Positions 25,153 through 33,804 of a DNA stretch of 64,000 nt are shown here, in pieces; the first letter of the stretch is position 1, and every line of letters begins with the position of its first letter. The DNA comes from Streptomyces cucumeris. GTDB lineage: Bacteria > Actinomycetota > Actinomycetes > Streptomycetales > Streptomycetaceae. A model generated the notes under the pieces. That model ran no database searches and was not told the origin of the DNA. It saw only the letters and a list, made by a program, of their open reading frames with translations. The position numbers and the translations under genes are program-made. Where the stretch lies: assembly GCF_024295805.1 (NCBI RefSeq), contig NZ_JANCLX010000023.1, forward strand, positions 55,880 to 119,879, given 5' to 3'.

Positions 25153-26574
25153 ATGGCAACGGCGCCCAGCGTCTCGTACTCGATGACGGTCCGGCTGGAG
25201 GTGCCCGCGAGCGGTACCGCGGTCAGCCAGCTGACCACGGCCGTGGAGTCCTCCGGTGGCTCCGTCACCGGCCTCGACGTGACCGCCTCCGGTCACGAGA
25301 AGCTCCGGATCGACGTCACCATCGCCGCGACCTCGACCGCCCACGCGGACGAGATCGTCGAGAAGCTGCGGGGCATCGACGGGGTCACCCTCGGCAAGGT
25401 CTCGGACCGTACGTTCCTGATGCACCTCGGCGGCAAGATCGAGATGTCGTCGAAACACCCGATCCGCAACCGTGACGACCTCTCCATGGTCTACACCCCC
25501 GGTGTCGCCCGGGTCTGCCAGGCGATCGCGGACAACCCCGAGGACGCCCGGCGGCTGACCATCAAGCGCAACAGCGTCGCGGTGGTCACCGACGGCTCCG
25601 CGGTGCTGGGCCTGGGCAATATCGGCCCCAAGGCCGCGCTGCCGGTCATGGAGGGCAAGGCGGCCCTGTTCAAGCGGTTCGCGGGCATCGACGCCTGGCC
25701 GCTCTGCCTGGACACCCAGAACACCGACGAGATCGTCGCGATCGTGAAGGCCATCGCCCCGGGTTTCGCCGGGATCAACCTGGAGGACATCTCCGCGCCC
25801 CGCTGCTTCGAGATCGAGGCCCGGCTGCGCGAGGCGCTGGACATCCCGGTCTTCCACGACGACCAGCACGGCACCGCCATCGTGGTGCTCGCGGCGCTGA
25901 CCAACGCGCTGCGGGTGGTCGACAAGAAGATCGGCGACGTGCGGGTGGTGATGTCCGGCGCGGGCGCCGCGGGCACCGCGATCCTGCGACTGCTGATCGC
26001 CGCGGGCGTCAAGCACGCGGTCGTCGCGGACATCCACGGTGTGGTGCACGCCGGGCGCCAGGACCTGGTCTCCGCGGACCCGGAGTCCCCGCTGCGCTGG
26101 ATCGCCGACAACACCAACCCCGAGGGCGTCACCGGCACCCTGTGCGAGGCGGTGCGGGAGGCCGACGTCTTCATCGGCGTCTCCGCCCCGAACGTGCTGG
26201 GCGGCGAGGACGTGGCCGCCATGGCCGATGACGCGATCGTGTTCGCGCTGGCCAACCCCGACCCCGAGGTGGAGCCGGCGATCGCCCGCCAGACCGCCGC
26301 CGTGGTCGCCACCGGCCGCTCGGACTTCCCCAACCAGATCAACAACGTACTGGTCTTCCCGGGTGTCTTCCGCGGGCTCCTGGATGCGCAGTCCCGTACC
26401 GTGAACACGGAAATGATGCTGGCGGCGGCCCGCGCGCTGGCGGATGTGGTCCACGACGAAGAGCTCAACGCGAACTACATCATCCCCAGCGTCTTCAACG
26501 ACAAGGTGGCGGGCGCGGTCGCCGGAGCCGTGCGCGACGCGGCCAAGGCTGTGACCGGTACCACGGCGGTCTAG
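25153..26574 (+). CDS. NAD-dependent malic enzyme with N-terminal ACT domain
   Basis: Oxidative decarboxylation of malate to pyruvate, 473 residues. An ACT-type regulatory domain occupies residues 1 to about 80. The malic N-terminal domain follows, with Tyr in SMVYTPGVARVC and the catalytic Lys in MEGKAALFKRF, then the metal-binding EDI/FHDDQHGTA motifs and the NAD-binding fold (SGAGAAGTAIL). Domain composition and gene position agree with the S. coelicolor NAD-dependent enzyme. GAGGAAG precedes the ATG. Confidence 0.93.
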   Translation: MATAPSVSYSMTVRLEVPASGTAVSQLTTAVESSGGSVTGLDVTASGHEKLRIDVTIAATSTAHADEIVEKLRGIDGVTLGKVSDRTFLMHLGGKIEMSSKHPIRNRDDLSMVYTPGVARVCQAIADNPEDARRLTIKRNSVAVVTDGSAVLGLGNIGPKAALPVMEGKAALFKRFAGIDAWPLCLDTQNTDEIVAIVKAIAPGFAGINLEDISAPRCFEIEARLREALDIPVFHDDQHGTAIVVLAALTNALRVVDKKIGDVRVVMSGAGAAGTAILRLLIAAGVKHAVVADIHGVVHAGRQDLVSADPESPLRWIADNTNPEGVTGTLCEAVREADVFIGVSAPNVLGGEDVAAMADDAIVFALANPDPEVEPAIARQTAAVVATGRSDFPNQINNVLVFPGVFRGLLDAQSRTVNTEMMLAAARALADVVHDEELNANYIIPSVFNDKVAGAVAGAVRDAAKAVTGTTAV

Positions 26575-26829
26575 GCCGGGCACGGCGCGTCGCGTGCTGT
26601 GGGGTCCACGGCGCACCCATAGGGTGGCGGGCAGAAAAACGACCGCCCTGGCGCTTTTCGTGTGACTCTCCGGGGTTCCGGATTGGCTTTCCCGCCACAG
26701 GTGGGGGCAGGATGCGTTCCGGGCGCGAGGGTCTGAACAGCAGACCCGGGTCCGGGGACTGTCCGAGGGCCCTGGCAGCATCGGCTTCGATCTCACGCCT
26801 CATTGGCAAGATGAACACGGGAGTACAAC

Positions 26830-27111
26830 ATGAACCGCAGTGAGCTGGTGGCCGCTCTGTCCGAGCGCGCCGAGGTGACCCGCAAGGACGCCGACGCCGT
26901 TCTGGCCGCCCTCGCAGAGGTGACCGGCGAGATTGTCGCCAAGGGCGACGAGAAGGTCACCATCCCCGGCTTCCTGACCTTCGAGCGCACCCACCGTGCC
27001 GCTCGCACCGCGCGCAACCCGCAGACCGGCGAGCCGATCGAGATCCCGGCCGGCTACAGCGTGAAGGTGTCCGCGGGCTCCAAGCTCAAGGAAGCCGCCA
27101 AGGGCAAGTAA
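26830..27111 (+). CDS. hupA: DNA-binding protein HU
   Basis: A 93-residue HU-type nucleoid protein. It starts MNRSELVAALSERAEVTRKD, has the conserved GFLTFERTHRAAR region and the arm motif RNPQTGEPIEIP that inserts in the minor groove. It lacks the long lysine-rich tail of the second Streptomyces HU (HupS), so this is the HupA type. Flanked by malic enzyme and murA as in other Streptomyces. Confidence 0.95.
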   Translation: MNRSELVAALSERAEVTRKDADAVLAALAEVTGEIVAKGDEKVTIPGFLTFERTHRAARTARNPQTGEPIEIPAGYSVKVSAGSKLKEAAKGK

Positions 27112-27120
27112 GCGTCCGTA

Positions 27121-27158
27121 CGAAGGGGCGGCCACCCGTTGGGGTGGCCGCCCCTTCG
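27121..27158 (+). terminator. Terminator of hupA
   Basis: A perfect 17-bp stem (CGAAGGGGCGGCCACCC and complement) with a GTTG loop, 9 bases after the hupA stop codon. Confidence 0.9.
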
Positions 27159-27216
27159 CCGTGTTCCGGGGCCGCTGAACCGCCTTCTGGCGCCGTTCTC
27201 GCCCCGTTCACGCCGA

Positions 27217-27244
27217 GCGCCGGGCCGCGGGAGCGGCCCGGCGC
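27217..27244 (-). terminator. Terminator of murA
   Basis: A perfect 12-bp stem (GCGCCGGGCCGC and complement) with a GGGA loop, about 50 bases after the murA stop on the minus strand. Confidence 0.75.
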
Positions 27245-27294
27245 GGGCTCAGGGGTCGGTCACGGGCGGATATGCCCGGAATGGTGCAGTCGGG

Positions 27295-28638
27295 TCAGAC
27301 CGTGTCGCCGCCGCCCGGCAGCTCGACCTTGGCGCCCAGCTCCATCAGCTTCGCCATGAAGTTCTCGTAGCCGCGGTTGATCAGGTCGATGCCGTGCACC
27401 CGCGAGGTGCCCTGCGCGGCCAGCGCCGCGATCAGGTAGGAGAAGCCGCCGCGCAGGTCGGGGATGACCAGATCGGAGCCCTGGAGCCTGGTGGGGCCGG
27501 AGACGACCGCCGAATGGAGGAAGTTGCGCTGGCCGAAGCGGCAGGCGGAGCCGCCCAGGCACTCCCGGTAGAGCTGGATGTGCGCGCCCATCTGGTTCAG
27601 CGCCGAGGTGAATCCCAGCCGGGATTCGTAGACCGTCTCGTGCACGATGGACAGGCCCGACGCCTGCGTCAGGGCGACCACCAGCGGCTGCTGCCAGTCG
27701 GTCTGGAAACCGGGGTGGACATCGGTCTCCAGCGCGATGGCGTTGAGTTTGCCGCCGGGGTGCCAGAACCGTATGCCCTCGTCGCCGATGTCGAACGCGC
27801 CGCCGACCTTCCGGAAGGTGTTGAGGAAGGTCATCATCTCGCGCTGGCGGGCGCCGCGGACGAAGATGCTGCCCTCGGTCGCCAGCGCCGCGCTCGCCCA
27901 GGAGGCGGCCTCCAGCCGGTCCGGCAGGGCGCGGTGGTTGTAGCCGCCCAGTTTGTCGACACCGGTGATCCGGATGGTCCGGTCGGTGTCCATGGAGATG
28001 ATGGCGCCCATCTTCTGCAGGACGCAGATGAGGTCCTCGATCTCCGGCTCGACGGCGGCGTTGGAGAGTTCCGTCACACCCTCGGCGAGCACCGCGGTCA
28101 GCAGCACCTGCTCGGTGGAGCCCACCGAGGGGTACGGCAGCCGGATCTTCGTGCCGCGCAGCCGGTGCGGGGCCTCCAGGTACTGGCCGTCGTCGCGCTT
28201 CTCGATGGTCGCGCCGAACTGGCGGAGCACGTCGAAGTGGAAGTCGATCGGACGGCCGCCGATGTCGCAGCCGCCGAGGCCGGGGATGAAGGCGTGGCCG
28301 AGGCGGTGCAGCAGCGGACCGCAGAAGAGGATCGGGATCCGCGACGAACCGGCGTGCGCGTCGATGTCGGCGACGTTGGCGCTCTCCACGTGCGTGGGGT
28401 CGAGCACCAGTTCGCCGGACTCCTCGCCGGGGCGCACGGTGACCCCGTGCAGCTGGAGCAGACCGCGGACCACCCGGACATCACGGATGTCGGGGACGTT
28501 GCGCAGCCGGCTCGGCGCACTGCCGAGGAGAGCGGCGACCATGGCCTTCGGCACGAGGTTCTTCGCGCCGCGGACACGGATCTCGCCCTCGAGCGGCGTA
28601 CCGCCATGGACGAGCAGGACATCGTTCTCGCGGGTCAT
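27295..28638 (-). CDS. murA: UDP-N-acetylglucosamine 1-carboxyvinyltransferase MurA
   Basis: First committed step of peptidoglycan synthesis: transfer of enolpyruvyl from PEP to UDP-GlcNAc. 447 residues with the inside-out EPT barrel repeat. The substrate-binding KN pair (RGAKNLVPKAM) and the loop cysteine (GGCDIGGRPID, Cys124) are present; this Cys is the residue alkylated by fosfomycin, so the enzyme is of the sensitive type. The ATG at 28638 gives the family start MTRENDVLLVHGG. Confidence 0.95.
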   Translation of the reverse strand: MTRENDVLLVHGGTPLEGEIRVRGAKNLVPKAMVAALLGSAPSRLRNVPDIRDVRVVRGLLQLHGVTVRPGEESGELVLDPTHVESANVADIDAHAGSSRIPILFCGPLLHRLGHAFIPGLGGCDIGGRPIDFHFDVLRQFGATIEKRDDGQYLEAPHRLRGTKIRLPYPSVGSTEQVLLTAVLAEGVTELSNAAVEPEIEDLICVLQKMGAIISMDTDRTIRITGVDKLGGYNHRALPDRLEAASWASAALATEGSIFVRGARQREMMTFLNTFRKVGGAFDIGDEGIRFWHPGGKLNAIALETDVHPGFQTDWQQPLVVALTQASGLSIVHETVYESRLGFTSALNQMGAHIQLYRECLGGSACRFGQRNFLHSAVVSGPTRLQGSDLVIPDLRGGFSYLIAALAAQGTSRVHGIDLINRGYENFMAKLMELGAKVELPGGGDTV

Positions 28639-28878
28639 CTGGTCTCGCGTTCCTGTGACGGGCAAGGGGCCAAAAGGCAAGAGTAATGGCCGTCGAGACC
28701 CCCTCCGTAAGCCTCCTGCACCGGTCGTGACGTCATGAATCGGACGGAACACGTTCCGTTTCCGTCCGCGAGCCGACAGTCATGTGCGCCGCTCCTGCTG
28801 TCGTACGCCCCGACCTGCCCTCATACGGGAGTCGGATTCCACTCCCCGTCCGGGGCGGATTTGCGGGATCATGTGGCC

Positions 28879-29466
28879 ATGACGGAGGTGTCCTCGCTCA
28901 CAGGACGGCTGCTTGTCGCGACACCCGCGCTGGCCGACCCGAACTTCGACCGCGCGGTGGTGCTGCTCCTCGACCACGACGAGGAGGGCTCCCTCGGTGT
29001 GGTGCTGAACCGTCCCACCCCGGTGGGGGTCGGCGACATCCTGGAGTCCTGGGCCTCGCTGGCCGGGGAGCCCGGGGTGGTCTTCCAGGGCGGTCCGGTG
29101 TCGCTGGACTCCGCGCTGGGCGTGGCCGTGGTGCCGGGCGAGAGCGGCCGGGAGTCGGCGCACAGCGAGGACGGACCACTCGGGTGGCGCAGAGTGCACG
29201 GGGCGATCGGACTGGTCGACCTGGAGGCGCCGCCGGAGCTGCTGGCGGCTGCCGTGGGCAGTCTGCGGATCTTCGCGGGGTACGCGGGCTGGGGGCCGGG
29301 CCAGCTCGAGGACGAGCTGTCCGACGGCGCCTGGTACGTGGTGGAGTCCGAGCCCGGGGACGTCTCCTCACCGGCTCCGGAGCGGCTGTGGCGGGCGGTG
29401 CTGCGGCGCCAGCGCAGCGAGCTGGCGATGGTCGCCACCTATCCGGACGACCCCTCGCTGAACTAG
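28879..29466 (+). CDS. YqgE/AlgH family protein
   Basis: A 195-residue member of the conserved YqgE/AlgH family. Typical motifs: LTGRLLVATPALADPNFDR, GVVLNRPT, FQGGPVS, and FAGYAGWGPGQLEDEL. The biochemical role is unknown. The ATG at 28879 is preceded by a weak binding site; longer in-frame sequence lacks similarity. Gene order next to murA matches other Streptomyces. Confidence 0.9.
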   Translation: MTEVSSLTGRLLVATPALADPNFDRAVVLLLDHDEEGSLGVVLNRPTPVGVGDILESWASLAGEPGVVFQGGPVSLDSALGVAVVPGESGRESAHSEDGPLGWRRVHGAIGLVDLEAPPELLAAAVGSLRIFAGYAGWGPGQLEDELSDGAWYVVESEPGDVSSPAPERLWRAVLRRQRSELAMVATYPDDPSLN

Positions 29467-29572
29467 TCCGGTGAACTGGGCGGGCCCGGGGCGGTCCTGG
29501 GCCGGTCACCGGCCGGAACGTGGCCGGTCGCACATCCGCCGCACCGTGCGGGCATGAGTACCCTAGGGCTGT

Positions 29573-29872
29573 ATGAGCACTCTTGAGCCCGAGCGCGGGG
29601 CAGGCACGGGGACCCTCGTTGAGCCGACACCGCAGGTGTCGCACGGTGACGGCGACCACGAGCGCTATGCCCACTATGTGCAGAAAGACAAGATCATGGA
29701 GAGCGCGCTCTCCGGATCTCCGGTGGTCGCACTCTGCGGCAAGGTCTGGGTCCCGGGACGGGACCCGAAGAAGTACCCGGTGTGCCCGATGTGCAAGGAG
29801 ATCTTCGAGGGCATGGGCTCCGGCGGAGACGACAAGGGCAAGGACGGCGGCAAGGGCGGCGGCAAGAAGTAG
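29573..29872 (+). CDS. DUF3039 zinc-motif protein
   Basis: A 99-residue actinobacterial protein of the DUF3039 family. It contains GSPVVALCGKVWVPGRDP and YPVCPMCKEIF, giving cysteines C and CxxC that may bind zinc, and a Lys/Gly-rich tail (KGKDGGKGGGKK). Function unknown. The gene is commonly found between yqgE and the sugar transporter in Streptomyces. Confidence 0.85.
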   Translation: MSTLEPERGAGTGTLVEPTPQVSHGDGDHERYAHYVQKDKIMESALSGSPVVALCGKVWVPGRDPKKYPVCPMCKEIFEGMGSGGDDKGKDGGKGGGKK

Positions 29873-30048
29873 CCCCCCGGCGCCCTAGGGCCCGCCCCCG
29901 CTTCACGGCCCCGCGTCCCCGTTTCGGATTCCGGTTGCGTTCCGCTTCGCCTTCCGCGCGGGTGGTCCGGGAGCGCCGCCCGCACCGGCCGGTGACGGTT
30001 GACGCGTTCCCGGCGTCACGGCCGTGCCCGACCACTAGTGTCGCTCCC

Positions 30049-30471
30049 ATGAGCGGGCGTGCGGAGAGCGGATCGGTGTCGCGCGCGGTCTGTCTGGTGT
30101 TCGGGGCGCGGGAACTCGACGAGTCCGACGCGCCCGACACGGAAGCCGCGGGCACCTACTGCCAGTTCGAGAAGGACTGGGACGCCCAGCTTGCGCGCTG
30201 TGCGCGGCTGGCGGAGGAGCGCGGCTACGCGTCCGCGGGCAGTTGTGTGGTCTCGGCGTCGCAGCCGGCCCTGCCGCGCCTCCTGGACTGGGCGGACGAC
30301 CCGGGGTGCGAGATCGTCCTCGTCGCGAGCGCCCGTCTCCTGGCGCGGATCGAGCGCTCCTGGCCGGACTGGACCGAGGTGACGGACCGTCTGAAGAGGT
30401 CCGGCGCACGGGTCGAGGCGGTTCCGTATCCCGAACCGACCTACCCCGGCGAAGAGTTGCAGAAGCGGTAG
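30049..30471 (+). CDS. Hypothetical protein
   Basis: A 140-residue soluble protein of unknown function. The sequence alternates hydrophobic strands and helices (RAVCLVFGARELD, GSCVVSASQPALPRLLDW, CEIVLVASARLLARI), suggesting an alpha/beta fold vaguely like the N-terminal domain of serine resolvases, but no catalytic or DNA-binding part is visible. GTG at 30076 is an alternative start. Codon use is typical of a real Streptomyces gene. Confidence 0.65.
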   Translation: MSGRAESGSVSRAVCLVFGARELDESDAPDTEAAGTYCQFEKDWDAQLARCARLAEERGYASAGSCVVSASQPALPRLLDWADDPGCEIVLVASARLLARIERSWPDWTEVTDRLKRSGARVEAVPYPEPTYPGEELQKR

Positions 30472-30564
30472 CGGCAAACTTCCTGTGTCACGGAGTGGTT
30501 GAGACCTCTTGTCGCGGGCACCCAACGTTCCTTAGCCTCACGCATATTGTGCTGAGCGAAATGC

Positions 30565-30585
30565 GCGTTGCGTTATGTGCAACGC
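30565..30585. promoter_or_regulatory. Dyad operator GCGTTGC-N7-GCAACGC
   Basis: A perfect 7-bp inverted repeat with N7 spacer, 20-40 bases before the start of the sugar-binding lipoprotein gene. Its form and position fit a LacI- or ROK-type repressor controlling the ABC importer. It does not resemble the DasR site. Confidence 0.6.
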
Positions 30586-30604
30586 CCTGCTGCTAAGGGT
30601 GTCC

Positions 30605-31933
30605 ATGAAGCTGTCCAAGCCCCCCATGCTCTCCCGACGTGTCACCGCTCCCGCGGCGGCGCTGGTCCTCGCGGGGCTGACCGCCACCGCCTGTGCGCCC
30701 TCCACGTCCGACAACAGTTCCAAGAACGACGAGAAGACCGGCACCATGCGGGTCTGGCTCTTCCGCGAGGTCAACAACAAGCCGAAAGAAGACGTGGTCG
30801 ATGCCGCCGTCGCCGACTTCAAAAAGGAACATGACGACGTAAAGGTCGATGTCAGCTACATTCCCGTCAACACCCGGGCACAGAAGATCAAGGCGGCCTT
30901 CAACGACCCCAAGAGCGCTCCCGACCTGATCGAGTACGGCAACACGGACACCGCCGGGTATGTGAAGGACGGCGGACTGCTCGACATCAGCAAGGAGTTC
31001 GGGGCCTGGGACGAGGCCATGAACACCGACCCGACCACGGAGTACTCGGTCACCATCGGCGGCAAGGTGTACGGTGCGCCGCTCTTCGTCGGGGTGCGGG
31101 CGCTCTATTACCGCAAGGACGTCTTCAAGGACCTCGGCCTCAAGCCGCCGGCCACCCAGGACGAGCTGATTTCGACCGCCAAGAAGATCCGTTCCAAGCG
31201 TCCGAATATGTACGGTCTCGCGGTGGGTGGCGCCTCCACCTATGCCGCGATGCCGTTTATCTGGGCCAACGGCGGCGATATCGCGACGGAAAAGGGCAAG
31301 TTCGGCTCCAACGAGTACGACGCGGCCATCGACAGCGCGGATGCCAAAAAGGGCATCAAGGCGTACAGCTCGCTCTTCGGGAACGACAACTGCCCGGCCG
31401 CCAAGTGCGCCCAGTGGGGCGGCAACGACACCGTCCAGGCGTTCGCCTCGGGCAAGGCGGCCATGGCGATCGCCGGTGACTTCAACCATCAGGCCATCGA
31501 GGCGGGCAAGGCCAAGGGCAAGTACGCGGTCGTCCCGCTGCCGGGTGTGAAGAAGGGCCAGGTGGCCCCCGCGTTCGCAGGTGGGAACAATCTGGGCATC
31601 CTCAAGAGCACCAGCCACCGCACCCTCTCGGTCGAGCTGCTGAAGGTCCTGGCGGGCAAGAAGACCCAGACGAAGCTGTTCGGCGCGATGGGCTTCCTGC
31701 CCACGTTCACCGATGTCCGGGGCGCCGTCGCGCAGCAGGACCCGTTCGTCAAGCCGTTCGTCAAGACCCTCTCGGACAGCGCCAAGTTCGTCCCGGCCCA
31801 CCCCGGATGGGCGGCGATCGACGCCCAGCTTGTGCTGCCCACCATGTTCCAGCAGGTCGTCAGCGGCCGGAAGAGCGTCGATGACGCCGCCTCCGACGCG
31901 GCGAAGAAAATGGACGAGGCATTCGCACAGTGA
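30605..31933 (+). CDS. ABC sugar transporter, solute-binding lipoprotein
   Basis: Family-1 extracellular solute-binding protein, 442 residues. The signal peptide has a lipobox LTATAC with lipidated Cys30. The mature protein has the two-lobed fold (MRVWLFREVNNKPKED, KAAFNDPKSAPDLIEYGN). It captures an oligosaccharide at the outer membrane face and hands it to the two permeases that follow. The ATG at 30605 begins a proper signal sequence. A GTGA overlap couples it to the first permease. No ATPase gene is nearby, so the shared MsiK-type ATPase of Streptomyces is presumably used. Confidence 0.92.
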   Translation: MKLSKPPMLSRRVTAPAAALVLAGLTATACAPSTSDNSSKNDEKTGTMRVWLFREVNNKPKEDVVDAAVADFKKEHDDVKVDVSYIPVNTRAQKIKAAFNDPKSAPDLIEYGNTDTAGYVKDGGLLDISKEFGAWDEAMNTDPTTEYSVTIGGKVYGAPLFVGVRALYYRKDVFKDLGLKPPATQDELISTAKKIRSKRPNMYGLAVGGASTYAAMPFIWANGGDIATEKGKFGSNEYDAAIDSADAKKGIKAYSSLFGNDNCPAAKCAQWGGNDTVQAFASGKAAMAIAGDFNHQAIEAGKAKGKYAVVPLPGVKKGQVAPAFAGGNNLGILKSTSHRTLSVELLKVLAGKKTQTKLFGAMGFLPTFTDVRGAVAQQDPFVKPFVKTLSDSAKFVPAHPGWAAIDAQLVLPTMFQQVVSGRKSVDDAASDAAKKMDEAFAQ

Positions 31934-32919
31934 GTCCCGGCACCACCACCAAGCACGGCAGGCCGCGCGCGGCCGCGCCCGCCCACCGGCGCGGGCCGGG
32001 CGGGGGAGGAGCCACGGGAGCCAGGCGGCGGAGGGCCTGGACTCCCTGGTTCTACCTCGCCCCGGCCCTCGTCGTCCTGGCCGGGCTGCTCGTCTACCCG
32101 ATCTACCAGCTCGGGCTGATCTCCTTCCTGGAGTACACCCAGGCCCAGGTCAGCGGTGGCGAGCCCACCACCTTCCAGGGCTTCGCCAACTACTCCCAGC
32201 TCTTCGGCGACAGCCAGTTCTGGGAGGTCACCACCGCCACCCTGGTCTTCGCCGCCGTGTGCGTGGTCTCCACCCTCGCGGTGGGCTGCGCGCTGGCGGT
32301 GCTGCTGACCCGGGTGCGCGCCCTGCCGCGGCTGGCGCTGATGCTGGCCGCGCTGGGCGCCTGGGCCACCCCTGGCATCACCGGCTCCACCGTCTGGGTC
32401 TTCCTCTTCGACCCCGACTACGGACCGGTGAACAAGGCCCTGGTGTGGCTCGGGCTCTCCGGGTTCGAGGACTACTCCTGGACCTACGACCGCTACAGCG
32501 CCTTCGCGCTGGTGCTGCTCGAAGTGGTCTGGTGCTCGTTCCCGTTCGTCATGGTCACCGTCTACGCGGGCATCAAGGCCATCCCGGAGGAGGTGCTGGA
32601 GGCCGCCTCCCTCGACGGCGCCTCCCACTGGCGGACCTGGCGTTCGGTCATGGCCCCCATGCTCCGGCCGATCCTGATCGTCGTCACCATCCAGTCGATC
32701 ATCTGGGACTTCAAGATCTTCACCCAGATCTATGTGATGACCGACGGCGGCGGGATCGCCGGGCAGAACCTCACGCTCAACGTGTACGCGTACCAGAAGG
32801 CGTTCGCGTCCTCGCAGTACAGCCTGGGCTCGGCGATCGGCGTGGTGATGCTGCTGATCCTGCTGGTGGTCACCCTGGTCTATCTGCGGCTGCTGCGACG
32901 TCAGGGAGAAGAACTGTGA
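31930..32919 (+). CDS. ABC sugar transporter permease (MalF type)
   Basis: Inner-membrane permease of 329 residues with six helices after a charged N terminus. The EAA loop that docks the ATPase reads EVLEAASLDGASHWRTWRSV. It starts with GTG overlapping the stop of the binding-protein gene and ends with GTGA overlap to the second permease, so all three are one translationally coupled unit. Confidence 0.93.
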   Translation: MSPGTTTKHGRPRAAAPAHRRGPGGGGATGARRRRAWTPWFYLAPALVVLAGLLVYPIYQLGLISFLEYTQAQVSGGEPTTFQGFANYSQLFGDSQFWEVTTATLVFAAVCVVSTLAVGCALAVLLTRVRALPRLALMLAALGAWATPGITGSTVWVFLFDPDYGPVNKALVWLGLSGFEDYSWTYDRYSAFALVLLEVVWCSFPFVMVTVYAGIKAIPEEVLEAASLDGASHWRTWRSVMAPMLRPILIVVTIQSIIWDFKIFTQIYVMTDGGGIAGQNLTLNVYAYQKAFASSQYSLGSAIGVVMLLILLVVTLVYLRLLRRQGEEL

Positions 32920-33785
32920 GCCGTTCCCGCGCCCGGCTGCGGGTGCGCCGCCCCTGGCGGCTGCTGGCCGAGGCCACCGCGCTGCTGGTGGCCGCCGTGG
33001 TCGCCTTCCCGCTCTACTGGATGGTGCTGTCCGCCTTCAAACCCGAGGGCGAGATCCAGTCCACCCACCCCCGCCCCTGGACCACCTCGCCCTCGCTGGA
33101 CTCCTTCCGGCGCGTCTTCCAGCAGGAGGACTTCGGGCGCTACTTCCTCAACAGCCTGTTCGTGGCGGTCGTGGTGGTGGTCGCCTCCGCGCTGATCGCC
33201 TTCCTCGCCGCGACCGCGGTCACCCGGTTCCGCTTCCGGTTCCGCACCACCTTGCTGATCATGTTCCTGGTGGCCCAGATGGTGCCGATCGAGGCCCTGA
33301 CCATCCCCATGTTCTTCCTGATGCGGGACCTGGGGGAGTCGGTGCCGGGCATCGGGCTCAACACCCTGGGCTCGCTGATCGTGCCGCATATCGCCTTCTC
33401 GCTGCCGTTCGCCATCTGGATGCTGCGCGGCTTCGTCAAGGCGGTGCCCGAATCGCTGGAGGAGGCGGCCCACCTCGACGGCGCCAGCCGGTCCCGCTTC
33501 CTGTGGCAGATCCTCTTCCCCCTGGTCTTTCCCGGACTGGTCGCGACGAGCGTCTTCTCCTTCATCTCCGCCTGGAACGACTTCCTCTTCGCCAAGTCGT
33601 TCATCATCAGCGCGACCGAGAACTCCACGCTCCCGATGGCGCTGCTGGTCTTCTTCAAGGACGAGGGCAACGACTGGGGAGGGATCATGGCCGGGTCCAC
33701 CGTCATGACCCTCCCCGTGCTGGTCTTCTTCGTACTCGTACAGCGCCGACTGGTCTCCGGGCTGGGCGGCGCCGTGAAGGACTAA
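32916..33785 (+). CDS. ABC sugar transporter permease (MalG type)
   Basis: Second permease, 289 residues, six helices. The EAA loop reads ESLEEAAHLDGASRSRFLWQI. It pairs with the MalF-type permease to form the channel. The GTG start overlaps the stop of the preceding gene. Three AAGGACT-like repeats follow the stop codon and include the binding site for the hexosaminidase gene. Confidence 0.93.
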   Translation: MSRSRARLRVRRPWRLLAEATALLVAAVVAFPLYWMVLSAFKPEGEIQSTHPRPWTTSPSLDSFRRVFQQEDFGRYFLNSLFVAVVVVVASALIAFLAATAVTRFRFRFRTTLLIMFLVAQMVPIEALTIPMFFLMRDLGESVPGIGLNTLGSLIVPHIAFSLPFAIWMLRGFVKAVPESLEEAAHLDGASRSRFLWQILFPLVFPGLVATSVFSFISAWNDFLFAKSFIISATENSTLPMALLVFFKDEGNDWGGIMAGSTVMTLPVLVFFVLVQRRLVSGLGGAVKD

Positions 33786-33804
33786 GGACTAAGGACACAC
33801 ATCC